Of a DNA stretch of 64,000 nucleotides, positions 1 through 11,255 are shown in pieces. The stretch lies in contig JAGVSM010001342.1 in assembly GCA_022494885.1 (NCBI GenBank), forward strand, positions 1 through 64,000. The letters are read 5' to 3'. The stretch is from Micrasema longulum (lineage: Eukaryota > Arthropoda > Insecta > Trichoptera > Brachycentridae). The position numbers and the translations under genes were made by a program. The first letter of the stretch is position 1. Each line of letters opens with the position of its first letter. The notes under the pieces are model-generated. The model had not been told where the DNA came from and did not search any database. It saw nothing but the letters and a program-made list of their open reading frames with translations.

Positions 1-1030
1 TACCTGACCGTTTATTTACTAATTTTATTACTGATATATTTTTACGAATCCATAATATGTAAAAATTTAATTAGTCATTTTTAAGCTTTGATATTTATTT
101 GACCTGTATTTGGTACATATACTTTGTTAATTTTAAAAACTTTTTCATTCTAATAATTTTTTAACATTTGCACTCTCGTACTTGTTCAGCTTATATATTT
201 ACATACATGTAATCTTTAAACTCTATATTTTTTAATTTTTCTTTTACAGATTGTATTATGTATATATCATTTTGAATTTATTTCCATACCTTGTATTATG
301 TTAATTTTGTAATTTTTAAGGCTTTTTCATACCCTTTTAATTTGTAGAGTATCATAATTTTTATTCCGCTTTTGTAAATAATGTTAAAGTTTAAAATATA
401 AAAACGTCTGTAAATAAATATTGTTTTTTGCATGTCCCTTAATAACAAAAACTCCTTGGGAATATTATATAGAATTATGTACAGTATGTTTTCAATTTAA
501 ATAAAAAAATATAAAAAAGTAAAAAATCTAAAAGTTAGGTTAAGTTACTCGATGAGATTGGCTGTACCTATTGTGCTAGTTTGTTTTGTTGTAATGTGTT
601 ATGTTGCCTACAATAAAAAATATAAATTATCATGCAAATAAAATTTAGAGTAAAAAAAAATTGGTATAAAATATCAAACCAAATTTTGGTTTAGTATTAC
701 TCATATACTTTTTGAACGACGCCGACGATCGCTTCCACTTGAATGGGCACCTTTAAAGCCAGTCAATGGCTTATACAAGTTCGCGGAGATGAAATCAGGT
801 AATTAATTGAAATTATGGACCGAAATTTAATAACAGTACGAGTATATCATAATGATTTAAAAAATGCGTAAATTAAATCGATCGGGAATTCGTATACTAA
901 ATTCTACGACTTATTAAATATTTAATAATAGATATGATATGTTTCTGTAAAATAAATAAAAAAAAGTTTGAATAAAATAAATCAAATAAAATAAATAAAT
1001 AAGTAATAGATATATGGCTTATTGTAAAAG
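1..1030. other. AT-rich sequence, nothing recognised
   Basis: No coding frame of note and no repeat shared with the rest of the window was seen. The end of this stretch (about 945-1015) is simple A-rich sequence of AAATAAAT type. Confidence 0.5.
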
Positions 1031-1036
1031 TCGCCT

Positions 1037-1349
1037 AAAATGAGGAACTTAAGTGTTTTTTTTCTTTTTTTTTGTCAAAAGACTATTAAATCAAACTAAG
1101 TAAAAAAAAAAAAATTATGTATCGTATTATCAGGGCTATGATTATTTAAAGTTTTGTATTTCTGAAATTGTGTGACGTCTGAAGTTCTCTTCCGCCTCTT
1201 TTCGGTCAGTTCTGCCGATTCGTCCATTCACTTACCGTAAACCGGAAATCTCTTATAACCCTCTTTTCATTGGTTGATTCAAATGAACTACTGACGTCGT
1301 TCAAAGTAGTTTTATTAATATATTTATTGTTATTATTGTTCCTCATTAT
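1037..1349. mobile_element. MITE-2 copy, complete
   Basis: A 313-bp non-coding element bounded by AATGAGGAAC on the left and GTTCCTCATT on the right, an inverted pair. Its interior (TATCGTATTATCAG, then GTGACGTC, then CATTGGTTGA and GACGTCGTT) recurs at 9600, 14622, 33689 and 60435. The 33689 copy is 312 bp with the same ends, which supports these boundaries. No transposase; the superfamily is unassigned. Confidence 0.65.
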
Positions 1350-1768
1350 TTTTACTAACGACGCTAATGCATTACAGATTAAGTACACAATTATAGCGAC
1401 TCGTGAAAAAGCGCATAATTAAAAAATTAACGACTGCCTTTTTGTAAAGGTTTTAATTTGAAGTTTGAAGTATTATTAGAAAACTGATCGGTTTGAAGTT
1501 CGTATGTATAATTGGAGTAAAATTTGAAACTCTGAATGCAAGTTCAAGTGCCAAGCTGCAGCCCAAGTGAATGTGAAAGCTCGGCTTCAAGTCATTACCA
1601 GAGAATAATGTAGTATTTCAGTGGACTGCAATGAGCAACAAGCGAAATGAACAAGGCCAAGCAGTTGACGGTGACATCCCCACAACAAGACGAGTAAAGA
1701 TCAAGTCGGGAGACGTCGGGACACGGAAATAGACCGCTGGATACCGAGAAGTTCAAGTATAGAGACCA
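1350..1768. other. Unassigned sequence of moderate GC
   Basis: From about 1540 to 1768 the sequence is less AT-rich than its surroundings, but no coding frame or repeat match was recognised. It is the left flank of the foldback element. Confidence 0.4.
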
Positions 1769-2266
1769 GGGCCTCGATTATGATGGGAAGACAAAGACGT
1801 CATACCTTCACTGTGACGATAAAGTTAAAGATAAATTCTCTCTAGCGATTACGAAGATACACTACCGACCCTCTTCAAGTTTTGGGTAGGTACATCGATA
1901 TAAAACAAGGGAAAGCGTACGTCACGGTACATATATCTACGCACTAAAATGACATAGCTTCAGTATGACGTCATAGTTGAAGATAAAATTCTCCCGACCG
2001 ACTCCCGATCCGTAGTATATCTTTGTAGTCGGTCTGAAGAATTTTATCTTCAACTATGACGTCATTCTGAAGCTATGTCATTTTAGTTTGTAGATATGTG
2101 TACCGTGACGTACGCTTCCTCTTGTTTCATATCGATGTACCTACTCAAAACTTAAAAGTTGGGGGGTCGGTAGTGTATCTTAGTAATCGCTAGAGTGAAT
2201 TTATCTTCAACTATACCGTCATGGTGAAGGTATGACGTCCTTATCTTCCCATCATAATCGAAGTCC
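1769..2266. repeat. Long foldback (palindromic) element
   Basis: A near-perfect inverted repeat with two arms of about 235 bp. The left arm starts GGCCTCGATTATGATGGG and the right arm ends CCCATCATAATCGAAGTCC. The arms remain complementary through TAGCTTCA and GAAGATAAAATTCT, and the last 8 bp (GACCGACT at 1996, AGTCGGTC at 2027) close a loop of about 23 nt. A transcript would fold into one long hairpin. No coding frame. A similar end, GGGCCTCGATTACAATG, occurs at 32281. Most likely a foldback-type MITE. Confidence 0.8.
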
Positions 2267-3296
2267 AGGCTGCTATTCCAAATGCTCTCGCGGCCGTAGA
2301 AAAAGCTTTTATACGGCGTATTTACATACTAAATACATTCAGCAATCTGTTTATGACTGCATCTGAAGTATGCACAAGTAAGATTCTACATTAAATTTAA
2401 ACGATAGACTTAAGTAAAGTCACTGTTTTATTTCAGGACGCGGATTGCGTCTGAAACACGACAAACTGTGAACAAACAGAAAGCGTTAAAGACCTCATCC
2501 GGTTCTGAACGAAGCTGAATAAAAAAAACTAGTCAAAAGACTAAAAGATGCCGCTTTCAAGAGCAAAAAGTGATCTTACCACTTCTCTGAAGTATTTTTT
2601 ACTATCTAACCATTTATGTCACTCCTGTCAAAGGCTCAGTAATGCGAATGCATCTTCCTGTCTCTCATCACTCCGGGACCAGGTTCTGTGGTTAGGAAGC
2701 GAGAAGGAAGATCGCAGATGGCGGAGAGCAATAAAAACTAAAAACACTTATATTTTGCGGAAATATGTGTTCGATGGTGCAAATCTCAGACAGATAAATT
2801 CAGACGAGACTTTGGACGAGGTCCAAGATCGTTAGGATTCAAGGGAGGCGTACACGGCGCAGCGTGCAGTATGCACTAGTATGCAGCACGCATTACGCTA
2901 AATACCCCGAATGACTAACATCGCTACCATGCATGTGCATAATCAGGGAGAGACATGAAATTGTGTACCTCAGAGGATAAAACACGGGAGTCACGGGGTA
3001 GCAATAAGCTATTTTATACGCGAATAAAACACCAAAGTTCACTTTCCTCATAAAAATGCTTATTTAAGTTGAAATAAAAATCAGTAGTCCACTTTGTTTT
3101 AACGCAAAAAACATCAGCAGTTCCAGATACGCTATTTTAATATGTATTTTTTATTATCAAAATAATCATTATTTTATACTAAAAGATCTTTATAAATTGA
3201 AGTTATCTCATTTGCTTAAAAAGTAATTATGTTTTGGAGATAGCACAATCGCAAAATCTTGTTTATTGAACGTTTCGTTCAACGTAACTCCCGTGT
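2267..3296. other. Unassigned sequence with one short open frame
   Basis: The stretch 2440-2850 is less AT-rich and holds a 95-codon ATG-initiated frame on the plus strand at 2548-2835. No domain is recognisable and it may be chance. The remainder shows no repeat or gene signal. Confidence 0.3.
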
Positions 3297-3350
3297 TTAT
3301 TTATTTATTTATTTACATACAGGTATTATTAAATTAAATTTTAACTACAA
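3297..3350 (-). mobile_element. Short LINE 3' end with (TAAA)n tail
   Basis: Read on the minus strand, the sequence ends in four AAAT repeats. This is the tail style of the CR1-group LINEs in this window (compare 48347, 38933, 29521). Only about 50 bp of element precede the tail, so it would be a strongly 5'-truncated copy. Confidence 0.4.
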
Positions 3351-3359
3351 CATACATGA

Positions 3360-3672
3360 AATAAATACAAGAGCATCAAATAATTTAACTTGCGAACAAC
3401 CTAGGACCAACAGAAAAAGAAACAGTTCATAGTCTACAGCAATAAATTTTTACAATTCACTTTCTAATGATCTAAAAAATATACAAAACATGTACGTACT
3501 TAAAAAACACCTAAATAAAACAGTTCTTACAGCCCGTGTGACGAGTGATATGTGATGTTATTTTATGGAATTTTCATTTAAACTATTATGTTATTATATA
3601 TAATGTCTCCTCATACCAGCACTTTTGCTGATTGGGAATATTTCGTACAAATAAAATATGTAATAAAATGTA
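3360..3672 (+). mobile_element. LINE C-terminus and 3' UTR, broken
   Basis: The plus-strand translation gives a decayed stretch with NLTCEQPRTNRKRN, then INFYNSLSNDLKN, then LKKHLNKTVLTA, interrupted by stops. This is the style of the last residues of CR1/Jockey-type ORF2. The following 3' UTR (ACAGCCCGTGTGACGAGTGATATG, CCAGCACTTTTGCT, TTGGGAATATTTCGTAC) recurs at 29440-29520 and 30441-30560, where another LINE has split it. It is a 5'-truncated pseudocopy. Confidence 0.55.
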
Positions 3673-4490
3673 ATATGTAATTGTTACACATTATTTGGCA
3701 TGTAAGTCCCAACTCCATGGGACTAAAAGTCCTGTGTTGAGTTGGGACGAGCAGTTTGTTGGCACAGACACATGAGTAAATCCCCACAAATATAGGATCA
3801 GAAACAAAAATATATTTGAAAAACAGATATATGGCACATCAATATGGTAAACAGTAAACATTCGGAAAATCATCAAGGAGTTTCCCACTCAAATCCCTCC
3901 CACTAAATCTAGTCCTAAACTCCTCACTTGAAAATAGTTTTTTATCCTCTAAGGTACAGAATCGTTCGATTATGTTACACCAGGGCGTATTAAAATATAT
4001 CATAATATTAATTTACAAAGATTTTTCATCAATTTTACAATCAAGAATTTCATATTTCCTTTTCTCAAATGTTTTCCCTCTCTTTTGCAATTCATTACAA
4101 TATTCATTTATAAATACCGAAATGGCTTTTATATTTGTTTATCAAGAACAAACACAAAATAAAAATTAAAAAACCATCAGGGTGCTTGGGGTGAAGAGGA
4201 AATTGTGGATCTCGTTTTAAATATGGTTCATAAGTTTATTAATTAAATATTTATAATGGTTTTTAAGTAGTTTCACGCTTAGCGCTTTATTTTTTTCAAA
4301 CAAAAATACTTTGAATTAAAAAAATAATTGATAGATTTTTTTCCAGAGTGCACACTGACGGACGTTTTTATGCTAAAAAGCCAATTTTTTTTAATAATTA
4401 GAGTTACTTCAATTTTCCAAAACATCAATAAATCAATGAAGCGGCGTTGATTTCATGAAATTTTCGCAATTTAATAAATATTAGGTATTC
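3673..4490. other. AT-rich, nothing recognised
   Basis: Only short chance open frames on either strand; no repeat match found. Confidence 0.45.
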
Positions 4491-4492
4491 GC

Positions 4493-4557
4493 TGGATATT
4501 AAGCTACTCTTCGGTATCCGGCCGGATACCAGATAGTTACCGGATATCCATTTTATC
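4493..4557. repeat. Cluster of palindromic GGATA motifs
   Basis: Contains the perfect 18-bp palindrome GGTATCCGGCCGGATACC, flanked by CTGGATATT, ACCGGATATCC and related half-sites. The element type is unknown; it may be one end of a decayed DNA transposon. Confidence 0.4.
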
Positions 4558-5484
4558 TTTAGTATTTATGTTATATTTGTTAATTTTCTTGTTTATATGA
4601 TTTTTCATGTAAAAGCTGTACCTGATTGAATTTGGCTGTAAATGTAATAAATAAATTAATGAACAAATCCGTCTACGTGAAATGAAAATACTATAAAAGG
4701 GATTTATTTAAATAAAAAGACGAACGTACGTAATGATCGAAAGATTTGCTTTTATGATTCTTTGAAATGAATTAGTTTCCTGTATTTTTTTTACCTATCT
4801 GATTAAGAAACGATGAACCAAAATGTTAATATTCTTTTGATATTGCTATGACCTAAGGCAGAGTAATGAAAACGAATGAAATGAAATTTTATCTCAGGTA
4901 AAAAAAAAGATTAAAATTTGAGGAATATCGATAAATGTGTTTACGAATAAAGACTGCAAAGGTACCAAACAGAAGGTAATGTATTTTTTCTTAGTTAGAA
5001 ATCCATGACTCATTGTTCTTTAAGAGTACGTAAAATGCATATTTACTTACGTGTTTTAATATTCTTGTTTATTAAACCATGAAATGTATGCAATCGTTCA
5101 GATTATCTGGTCTGTTCTAAGTTCGTACCTATGTTTTCTTTTTAATATATATGGATACACTACTTCATAGTGAGTAGTTAAAGCTTAAAATGGATCTGTA
5201 GAAAGTGGTCAAGGAACTACATTTACATGATAATGTAAATCATTCAACACTGTCTAGGAAAATAGTTAAGTAGGTTTTATTGAATTATTTATTTGATTTA
5301 TCGTGTAGATACTCGTACCTTAAGTTTGTTTCTGAAAATTCTTGATGAAAGTTCATGTAATTAATTATAGTATAGAATGAATGTGCGTGAGCTGGTTTGA
5401 GGTTAAAATGAGGAAGATTTTCACGGATTACATTGCAGTTATTTATTCAGTAAAGTTACACACTGGTCACATCTTATATTTCGT
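4558..5484. other. AT-rich, nothing recognised
   Basis: No supported gene, no repeat shared within the window. Confidence 0.45.
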
Positions 5485-5612
5485 ACAGAAGGAATTTACA
5501 ACAGCAAGTTTTATAGACCCGTCCGGGCTAACGTTGCAGCGGACTACGCGTTGCGGACCAAAGCAGGATTCGAGCCTGCCAACTTTACGGCTGTTGGTGT
5601 TGCACGCCACAA
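5485..5612 (-). repeat. tRNA-like SINE remnant
   Basis: On the minus strand there is an anticodon-arm-like hairpin with stem CCAAC/GTTGG, followed directly by a perfect T-arm, GCAGG-CTCGAAT-CCTGC. There is no matching acceptor stem or full D-arm, so this is a tRNA-derived repeat and not a functional tRNA gene. It lies just downstream, in minus-strand sense, of the RTE-A copy's 3' tail. Confidence 0.5.
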
Positions 5613-5625
5613 TAAAAATAAAACA

Positions 5626-6175
5626 AACAAACTAACCATCACGACGTTTCCCCGTAGGGGTAGGCAAAGAGAATAGAACGCCATATCACTATATCTTGGC
5701 ATACAGACCTCGCTTCCTCTACATTCATACATCTTCTCATGCACGCACGCCGATTATTCCTACTTTTGACATGTCCATCTTCAAGTATTTGATGAACTTG
5801 ATCGTGCCATATCTTTTTCGGTCTTCTTCGTTTTCTGCATCCATCAACATTCGCATCGTAGATCCCTTTAGCCGTTCTTTCGCTGTCCATTCGCTCTACA
5901 TGTCCAAACCAACGCAGCACACCTTTCTTGATCCTGTCGATAATGCATGTTTCAGCCTTACACACTTCACGGGTCTCGACATTTGTGCACCTATCATACA
6001 TCGTTTTACGACACATTCGCCTGAAGGATCGCGTTTCAACAGCATTCAACCTACTTTCATAATCATTTTTCCAATTCCATACTTCGCTCCCATACATTAG
6101 AGTTGGCAATAGAACTTTCTTGTGAATTGCTAGTTTGGCCTCCTGCGATAAACATTTGTTTGCCAAAGTAGCATG
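5626..6175 (-). mobile_element. RTE-A LINE, 5'-truncated, C-terminal frame open
   Basis: A minus-strand frame of about 175 residues is the C-terminal part of an RTE-like reverse transcriptase polyprotein. Landmarks in order are LPTLMYGSEVWNW, LNAVETRSFRRMCRK, VLRWFGHVERMDSER, RRRPKKIWHDQVHQIL, MNVEEARSVCQD and WRSILFAYPYGE. This is the region after the catalytic RT core, so no YADD motif is expected. The frame simply begins where homology begins, with no ATG at that point, as in 5'-truncated insertions. The 3' end is GGGGAAACGTCGTGATGG followed by a TTTG-rich tail. It is one of the better preserved copies of the family in the window. Confidence 0.75.
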
Positions 6176-6229
6176 TTTACTTATTTATATATTCTAATGT
6201 TTGAGCACTGTTAGTGTTAGCGCTAGTAA

Positions 6230-6376
6230 AAAGATACTTATTGTTCATGAAACATTGTTGTGAAACATTATTGTTCAATATATTCAATTTAAATAACATT
6301 GTTTTTTCATGTACCACTTTATTTTTTATTGTTTAGTTACCAACTAGTTTCAGCTAAACACTATGCTTTCTTCAGG
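6230..6376 (-). repeat. Penelope-like terminal repeat candidate
   Basis: On the minus strand, CTGAAGAA-hairpin-GAAAC is followed by TAGTTGGTAACTAAAC and then AATAAAGTGGTAC. The same order, a GAAAC box, a GGTAA-type segment, then AATAAAAGTGG, is found on the minus strand at 30655-30790, so the two look like members of one repeat class. No coding sequence is attached here. Confidence 0.4.
6347..6375 (-). ncRNA. Hammerhead-like core motif
   Basis: CTGAAGAA (6375-6368), a 3-bp stem AGC/GCT, then GAAAC (6351-6347). The CTGANGA box and the GAAA box match the hammerhead ribozyme core, but there is one extra base before helix II, and stems I and III were not identified. Confidence 0.3.
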
Positions 6377-6399
6377 GCTAATTTTTTAATTTTTTATTT

Positions 6400-6600
6400 T
6401 TTTATATGCGAGTTGCTTTATTATTCACCTTGCTTATAATGTACAAAGTTTATATATAAAAAAGGGGATTTTTCTGCAATTAAATTTCTTTAAATTTATC
6501 TAAACTGTTAGGATGAGGAGGGATATACTTATGTAGACCAATCGGGAACTTCTCAGCATTTGCTCATGTGGAGAGGAAACCACTTAAAATGGGCTAAAAA
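6400..6600. repeat. Dispersed repeat, copy 1
   Basis: Shares GAGTTGCTTTATTATTYACC, TTGCTTATAATRTACAA, GGAACTTCTCAG and TGCTCAYGTGGAGAG with 8305-8432. This copy carries about 70 bp more in the middle. Element type unknown. Confidence 0.55.
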
Positions 6601-6775
6601 CTTAAAACTTCAGGGTTAATTACAAACTAACATAATATATTTATATATATATAATTTACACAGTACAAGTAACGTGGGGCTAAGGGAAGAGAAAGGGGGT
6701 AGACACTGAGGGTTTATGTGCGGATTTAGTTCGTTATTAAATTTAAAAAATATATAAGGTGGTACATAAAACAAT

Positions 6776-6910
6776 ATGCATTATAAAATAATATATATAT
6801 TATTATATTTATACTTATATTTATATTTATATTTTCGATACCTGACACCCTCTTTCCAATATAACACCCACACACCCACCCTCTCACTCACTTACACTCA
6901 CACAAACACA
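6776..6910. repeat. Simple repeats
   Basis: An ATATTT/ATTTAT microsatellite (about 6776-6835) followed by a CACACACCC/CTCACT-rich stretch (about 6855-6910). An open frame across it is low complexity and not a gene. Confidence 0.7.
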
Positions 6911-6999
6911 CTAGTATGTATTGTACGTGTATTTAATGTATTTCTGTGGATATCTGTCATTGGTTTTATTCTCTGTATATGTTATTTGTTATATTTGTA

Positions 7000-7240
7000 T
7001 TACATGTATTACTGTTGATATCCCCAATAAATAAAATTAAAAAAAAAATAGTATTAAACATGAAAAAAAGTGCATCCTTACTGGGATAACCCGTGCCGAA
7101 GACACTTGACAGCATATATTTTTTTAGCATATGAGAATGTACATAGAAAACATATAATGCAGAGAGAAATATAAAATACTTTTGTCTCTGTCCGGGCGGG
7201 TAAAGAATACAATTCTTCGTATAAATATTAGGTGTCGACA
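7000..7240 (-). mobile_element. LINE-E 3' UTR fragment
   Basis: The minus strand reads TCAAGTGTCTTCGGCACGGG, then TTATCCCAGTAAGG, then a T-rich and A-rich end. This matches the 3' UTR of the coding-bearing copies at 35891-36500 and 54295-54835. Confidence 0.6.
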
Positions 7241-7589
7241 TAGTTGTATCATTTTTTTTTTGTTAAATTTAAAAATGAGCACCGAATGTAAAACAAAATG
7301 GTTAGGGTTATTCGAAAGAAAATTTTCTGTTCTACAAGATATTTTTTTGTTTTTACATTAAATATTATATAATTTTATTTGATTTCAAGCCTTAGAAATG
7401 AAATGACAAGTAGACGAAGGTAAGCATTTTTGAAACTTTCTTTTTGCGTTTAATCAATTTTCGGAACATAATTTGAAGTAATCGTTCTATGAAGTATCCT
7501 CTTAATTTAATTATTACTGAATGATAATTTGTTGCATGTTTTTTGTGTCCTCTTGTTTTCTTCATTCGGAAAGAAAGAACACAACTTAT
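7241..7589. other. Unassigned
   Basis: AT-rich, no gene or repeat recognised. Confidence 0.4.
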
Positions 7590-7790
7590 ATTGACACCCA
7601 ATAGAACCAGAATCCTGATCGAGCGTTTTTGACTCGATAGCTTCTCTCTGGTAAAAATCCGAAAAAAGGAAATGGAATGCAGATAAGTCAGCCTCGTAAT
7701 GTAATGAATGGTTGGTGCATTCGCCGACCATCCTTGAGGTTCCGGGTTCAATTTCTGTGAGTTTCAGCGTTAATTTGAAAGACAAGTTGT
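7590..7790 (+). mobile_element. SINE-1 copy (leader plus tRNA module)
   Basis: Leader motifs are GAACCAGAATCCTGATCGAG, TTTTTGACTCGATAGC and GGTAAAAATCC. They are followed by a tRNA-like module with a B-box-like GGTTCCGGGTTCAATTTC. The same order, leader then tRNA module, occurs at 16790, 34385 (minus), 35735 and 46340. Confidence 0.65.
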
Positions 7791-7799
7791 GAGTTATAA

Positions 7800-7865
7800 G
7801 AGGGCGGAAATGAACTTCGGTCTTTTGATTTGTGAGTCCGCGACACTACCACCGGACCACAATCC
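7800..7865 (-). mobile_element. SINE-2 head fragment
   Basis: On the minus strand, GGATTGTGGTCCGGTGG and AGTGTCGCGGACTCA match the tRNA-like head of the fuller SINE-2 copies at 16428-16600 and 29041-29226. The conserved core is missing, so it is truncated next to SINE-1. Confidence 0.55.
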
Positions 7866-8304
7866 GGTTCAAGTAAAACTGCAGTATGACATATTTGGTG
7901 TGGGCGTACTGCATTACTATGTTATGTTAAATTCATACACGCGTACGGTATTTTAATACAAAAACAATAAAAGATTTAATGGACTCTAAAATCTAAATAA
8001 TATGAACTTTAGTTAACCTCTTCAGCCATGGTGTTCACTCAAATACACAAGACTTTTTTTTTACTCCCGTACCTACCGAAATTAAGGAGCAGCAATTTTA
8101 CTTTCAACATAATAAGGAAATATCACATACTAAGAATACCGATAAAAATATATAAAATGGATTTAGAAAAAAAATGTATTTTCAAAATCAACATGGATAT
8201 TGTGGAGAAAAGTTTTCATACAAAACTTAAAAAAATATGTCCCTACAAAAACGCGACATGTTTTGTCTCAATAATTGTGACGTAAATATTTTTTTTCGTA
8301 CATA
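7866..8304. other. Unassigned
   Basis: AT-rich; an 85-codon frame at 8028-8285 is lysine- and isoleucine-rich with no domain and is probably chance. Confidence 0.35.
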
Positions 8305-8432
8305 TGTATATATTTTATATGGGAGTTGCTTTATTATTTACCTTGCTTATAATATACAAGGTATATAGTTTTAAAAATGGATTTTTCTACAATTAGGAAC
8401 TTCTCAGAATTTGCTCACGTGGAGAGAAAACC
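8305..8432. repeat. Dispersed repeat, copy 2
   Basis: Shorter copy of the repeat at 6400-6600, in the same orientation. Confidence 0.55.
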
Positions 8433-8455
8433 ACTTCAAACTCTTCAGAAGAAGC

Positions 8456-8482
8456 CGGCCTGTTGGCAGTTGTCAACAGGCC
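8456..8482. repeat. Perfect GC-rich hairpin
   Basis: GGCCTGTTG and CAACAGGCC form a 9-bp perfect stem around the loop GCAGTTGT. It sits just after the dispersed repeat, in otherwise AT-rich DNA. Confidence 0.6.
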
Positions 8483-9599
8483 TTCCTTTACACTAGAGGA
8501 GTGTTAGGCATTTTGTTCTCTACTTTGGTTTATTTTACCAAAAGATTCAAGATTCGTGACAATGTTCCATTTGAATTATGTTAATCAATAAATTTAAAAA
8601 AAACATATGGAATATCACAATGTTCAAATATTAATTTTAATACCAAAAATCATCAATTCAATAAATTCTGGTCTGTAAGGGTTAACAGAAAAGCTTAAGA
8701 TACGTAGATCCAGTAATGGCTAAACAGACCGATAATAATGCCATGCTTATGCACAGGGGGCATATGGCCATGTAAAAATGATGGTATTATATAAATTAAT
8801 GGCTTACGCGGTTCATTTTATTATTCAATACGATAGTTAATGTTATACTAAATTTATAAGTCATAATAAAAATCAAGCGATAGGCATGTTAGAATTTTTC
8901 GGGTGTGGTGAGTCGCCAAATAATCAGATGTACAATCCTTTTAAATCTTTAATAAACCGTTACTTATGTATGAGTGATGGAACGTTTTCAATTTATATAT
9001 TCTGTTGTGCTTACTAACACAAACGAAATTACAATGTTTATTTGGTTCACCGACATGCACTTACACATTAACGCAGGCTTTTTAACTCTTGTGTGGCGTG
9101 ATGTCACACTAGTCTACATGCGATACGACGCTTAATATATCTCATTTTTTTTTTTAAAATTCTGAGGTGGTATTTTTTGTAATCTTTGTATAAACATTTT
9201 CACACCGGATTTGGAAAATAAAATTTGTATAACGATGCTGGATTTAAACAAAAAAAATATTTATAACACTACATCTGCATAAGAGAGAGCACGAAGATAG
9301 AACTCATAACAGGGAAGACGGAGACGCTGTTCTGTTGCTGGTGTTGTGTGAAACAGATTTAGTCGGCTATTGACAGGGATGGGGTACGCGTGTAATGTGA
9401 GTGGAATATTTATAATGTTTATTTTATTTTGCTATAACAGGGCTAAATTATAAGTTTATTTTTATAAATTATGGAAAAGGGACTGTTAAACAGTATCTAT
9501 CCATGTTTTTTTTTCAAATGTCTGAATTTTAGAATATTCCGTCTTTTGCTGGTAGTAACACGATGTAGCACCACTGCGCAAAAAAATGATTATTTTTCA
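8483..9599. other. Unassigned
   Basis: No supported coding frame and no in-window repeat found over about 1.1 kb. Confidence 0.4.
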
Positions 9600-9914
9600 C
9601 TGTCTTCGAAGAGTACGCACACATTCGAACCCACTATACAGGCGTAATAGTCAGAGGTTCTTCTTCGTCAAATCTCCCGATTGGTTCGTTTGCGGTAAGC
9701 AAACCGGATATCCTTCACAGCTTTCATATCATTGGTTGGTTTATATGAACCAGTGACGTCGTTGAAAGTAGTGCGTTTTTGTTAAAATATTTATTATAAT
9801 TTTTTTCGTACATTTTCAAAAAACTTTGCTGTACAATCTGATGCTCTAATTTTTACTGCGCGCAAGAAATCATTTTTCGTATCTAATTTCCCGTAGGGCT
9901 GAAATTCCTCATTT
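9600..9914. mobile_element. MITE-2 copy
   Basis: Matches MITE-2 through CGATTGGTTCGTTTGCGGTAAG, TCATTGGTTGG, GTGACGTCGTTGAAAGTAGT and the right end AATTCCTCATTT. The left end is decayed. Confidence 0.6.
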
Positions 9915-9984
9915 CTGAATTTAAGATGCAACTAGTAAGGGAGTGACATGTCTATTTATTAAACGTCAGTGGCTACAATACTTA

Positions 9985-10652
9985 GATTATGAATATTCAT
10001 GAACACATAGAGACAATCAGCGGTAATGCATTGAAGATGTTAGGATTTGTTCTGCGTATCGTCAGGGTTTTCGAAAATACCCGCGTACTGAGAACTCTTT
10101 ACAACTCCTTGGTGCGAAGTAAACTCGAGAGTGGCTCGATGATTTGGGGGCCACATGAACTGAAGTACTCTCTGATGATAGAGAAAATCCAAAATAAGTT
10201 TCTGAGATATCTCTACACGAGAAAGTGCGGGTATTATCCTTGGCTCTACCCGACCGAGTTTCTCCAGAGTATGCTCGGCTACAACAGTTTGGAGACTAGA
10301 AGGAATGTGTATTTGACTACACATTTTTATCGATTGTTGCGCGGTATGATCGATAGTTCTGAAATTATGATGAGCATTGGTTTGTATGTTCCTGATAATT
10401 ACCTAAGACAGCGTTAGCATAGATTGTTTCATATTCCGATATACAGGACCAACCTGCCTACGGTTATCCCTGTTGGAAGGGCAACCGCTATGCTGAACTA
10501 CATCGCTCTGGATATTAATCTGTTCCATGTATCCGAAGGGGTTTCGTTTATTTTTTTTCATTTTTTCTCGTATGTACGTATTGAATATGTTTTTGTAATG
10601 TATATGTTATATTTAAAATAAATTAATTGAATTGAATTGAATTGAATTATAT
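9985..10652 (+). mobile_element. Jockey/CR1-like LINE C-terminus with (GAATT)n tail
   Basis: A 142-residue frame gives the C-terminal part of a non-LTR ORF2. It contains HIETISGNALKMLGFVLR, LRTLYNSLVRSKLESGSMIW, then MIEKIQNKFLRYLY and YNSLETRRNVYLTTHFYRLL. After a stop, homology continues as LFHIPIYRTNLPTVIP in the next frame. The catalytic RT core is upstream and missing, so the copy is 5'-truncated. The element ends in AATAAATTAATTGAATTGAA and further GAATT repeats (10620-10650), a microsatellite-type LINE tail. The similar segment YHLFHVPISKTSHVKNAF at 35100-35440 is a relative. Confidence 0.7.
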
Positions 10653-11147
10653 TTTGTGTTTTTTGTCACGATTTTATAATTCGACGAAACAATATTCACG
10701 AACAATCATTTTATAAAAAATCCTAAGCATGAATTCTTATGTAATACGCCATTTTTCCAACGATGACAGTCTCCGTGGACATCATTCTTAATTACTCACT
10801 TAAATGATGGAAGCAGATTATTATGTTCTTTTCATACGTCTCAAAGCGAGAGGTGTCGTCTTAGAGAACATACTGGAAAAGCCGATTTTCCATTTACAGA
10901 ATCATATCAAGAGTGTAACGGACTTTATAACAGCCGCCATTTTATAACCACATTAAGCAGTGTCCGCCATGCTAGGCGAGAACTGAAACCTTGTTTCAAA
11001 TTAAGGCTAAATATATTACATATCAGTATTAATTATTTTTTACACAACATCCCATTTCCCCATCTGCATACATTGATGCATGGCACTCCAATCTATTGGC
11101 TCATTTTATACATTTCTGTTAGTTTAATGAAAACAAAACCATGAATG
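10653..11147. other. Unassigned
   Basis: No gene or repeat recognised. Confidence 0.4.
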
Positions 11148-11245
11148 ACTGTGTTTCGACTCGATGGCTACTCTCAGATAAAAACCTAAACAAAGAAAAT
11201 CGTGTGGAGATAAGTTAGCCCTTGCTAGCTGTTTTTTCACCACAG
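11148..11245 (+). mobile_element. SINE-1 leader fragment
   Basis: TTTCGACTCGATGGCTACTC, AGATAAAAACC and AAAATCGTGTGGAGATAAG match the SINE-1 leader. The copy stops at the start of the tRNA module. Confidence 0.5.
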
Positions 11246-11255
11246 TAAAAATCCA

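Noticed and set aside
6776..7018. 80-codon Tyr/Leu-rich frame
   Set aside because: It runs through simple ATATTT and CA-rich repeats.
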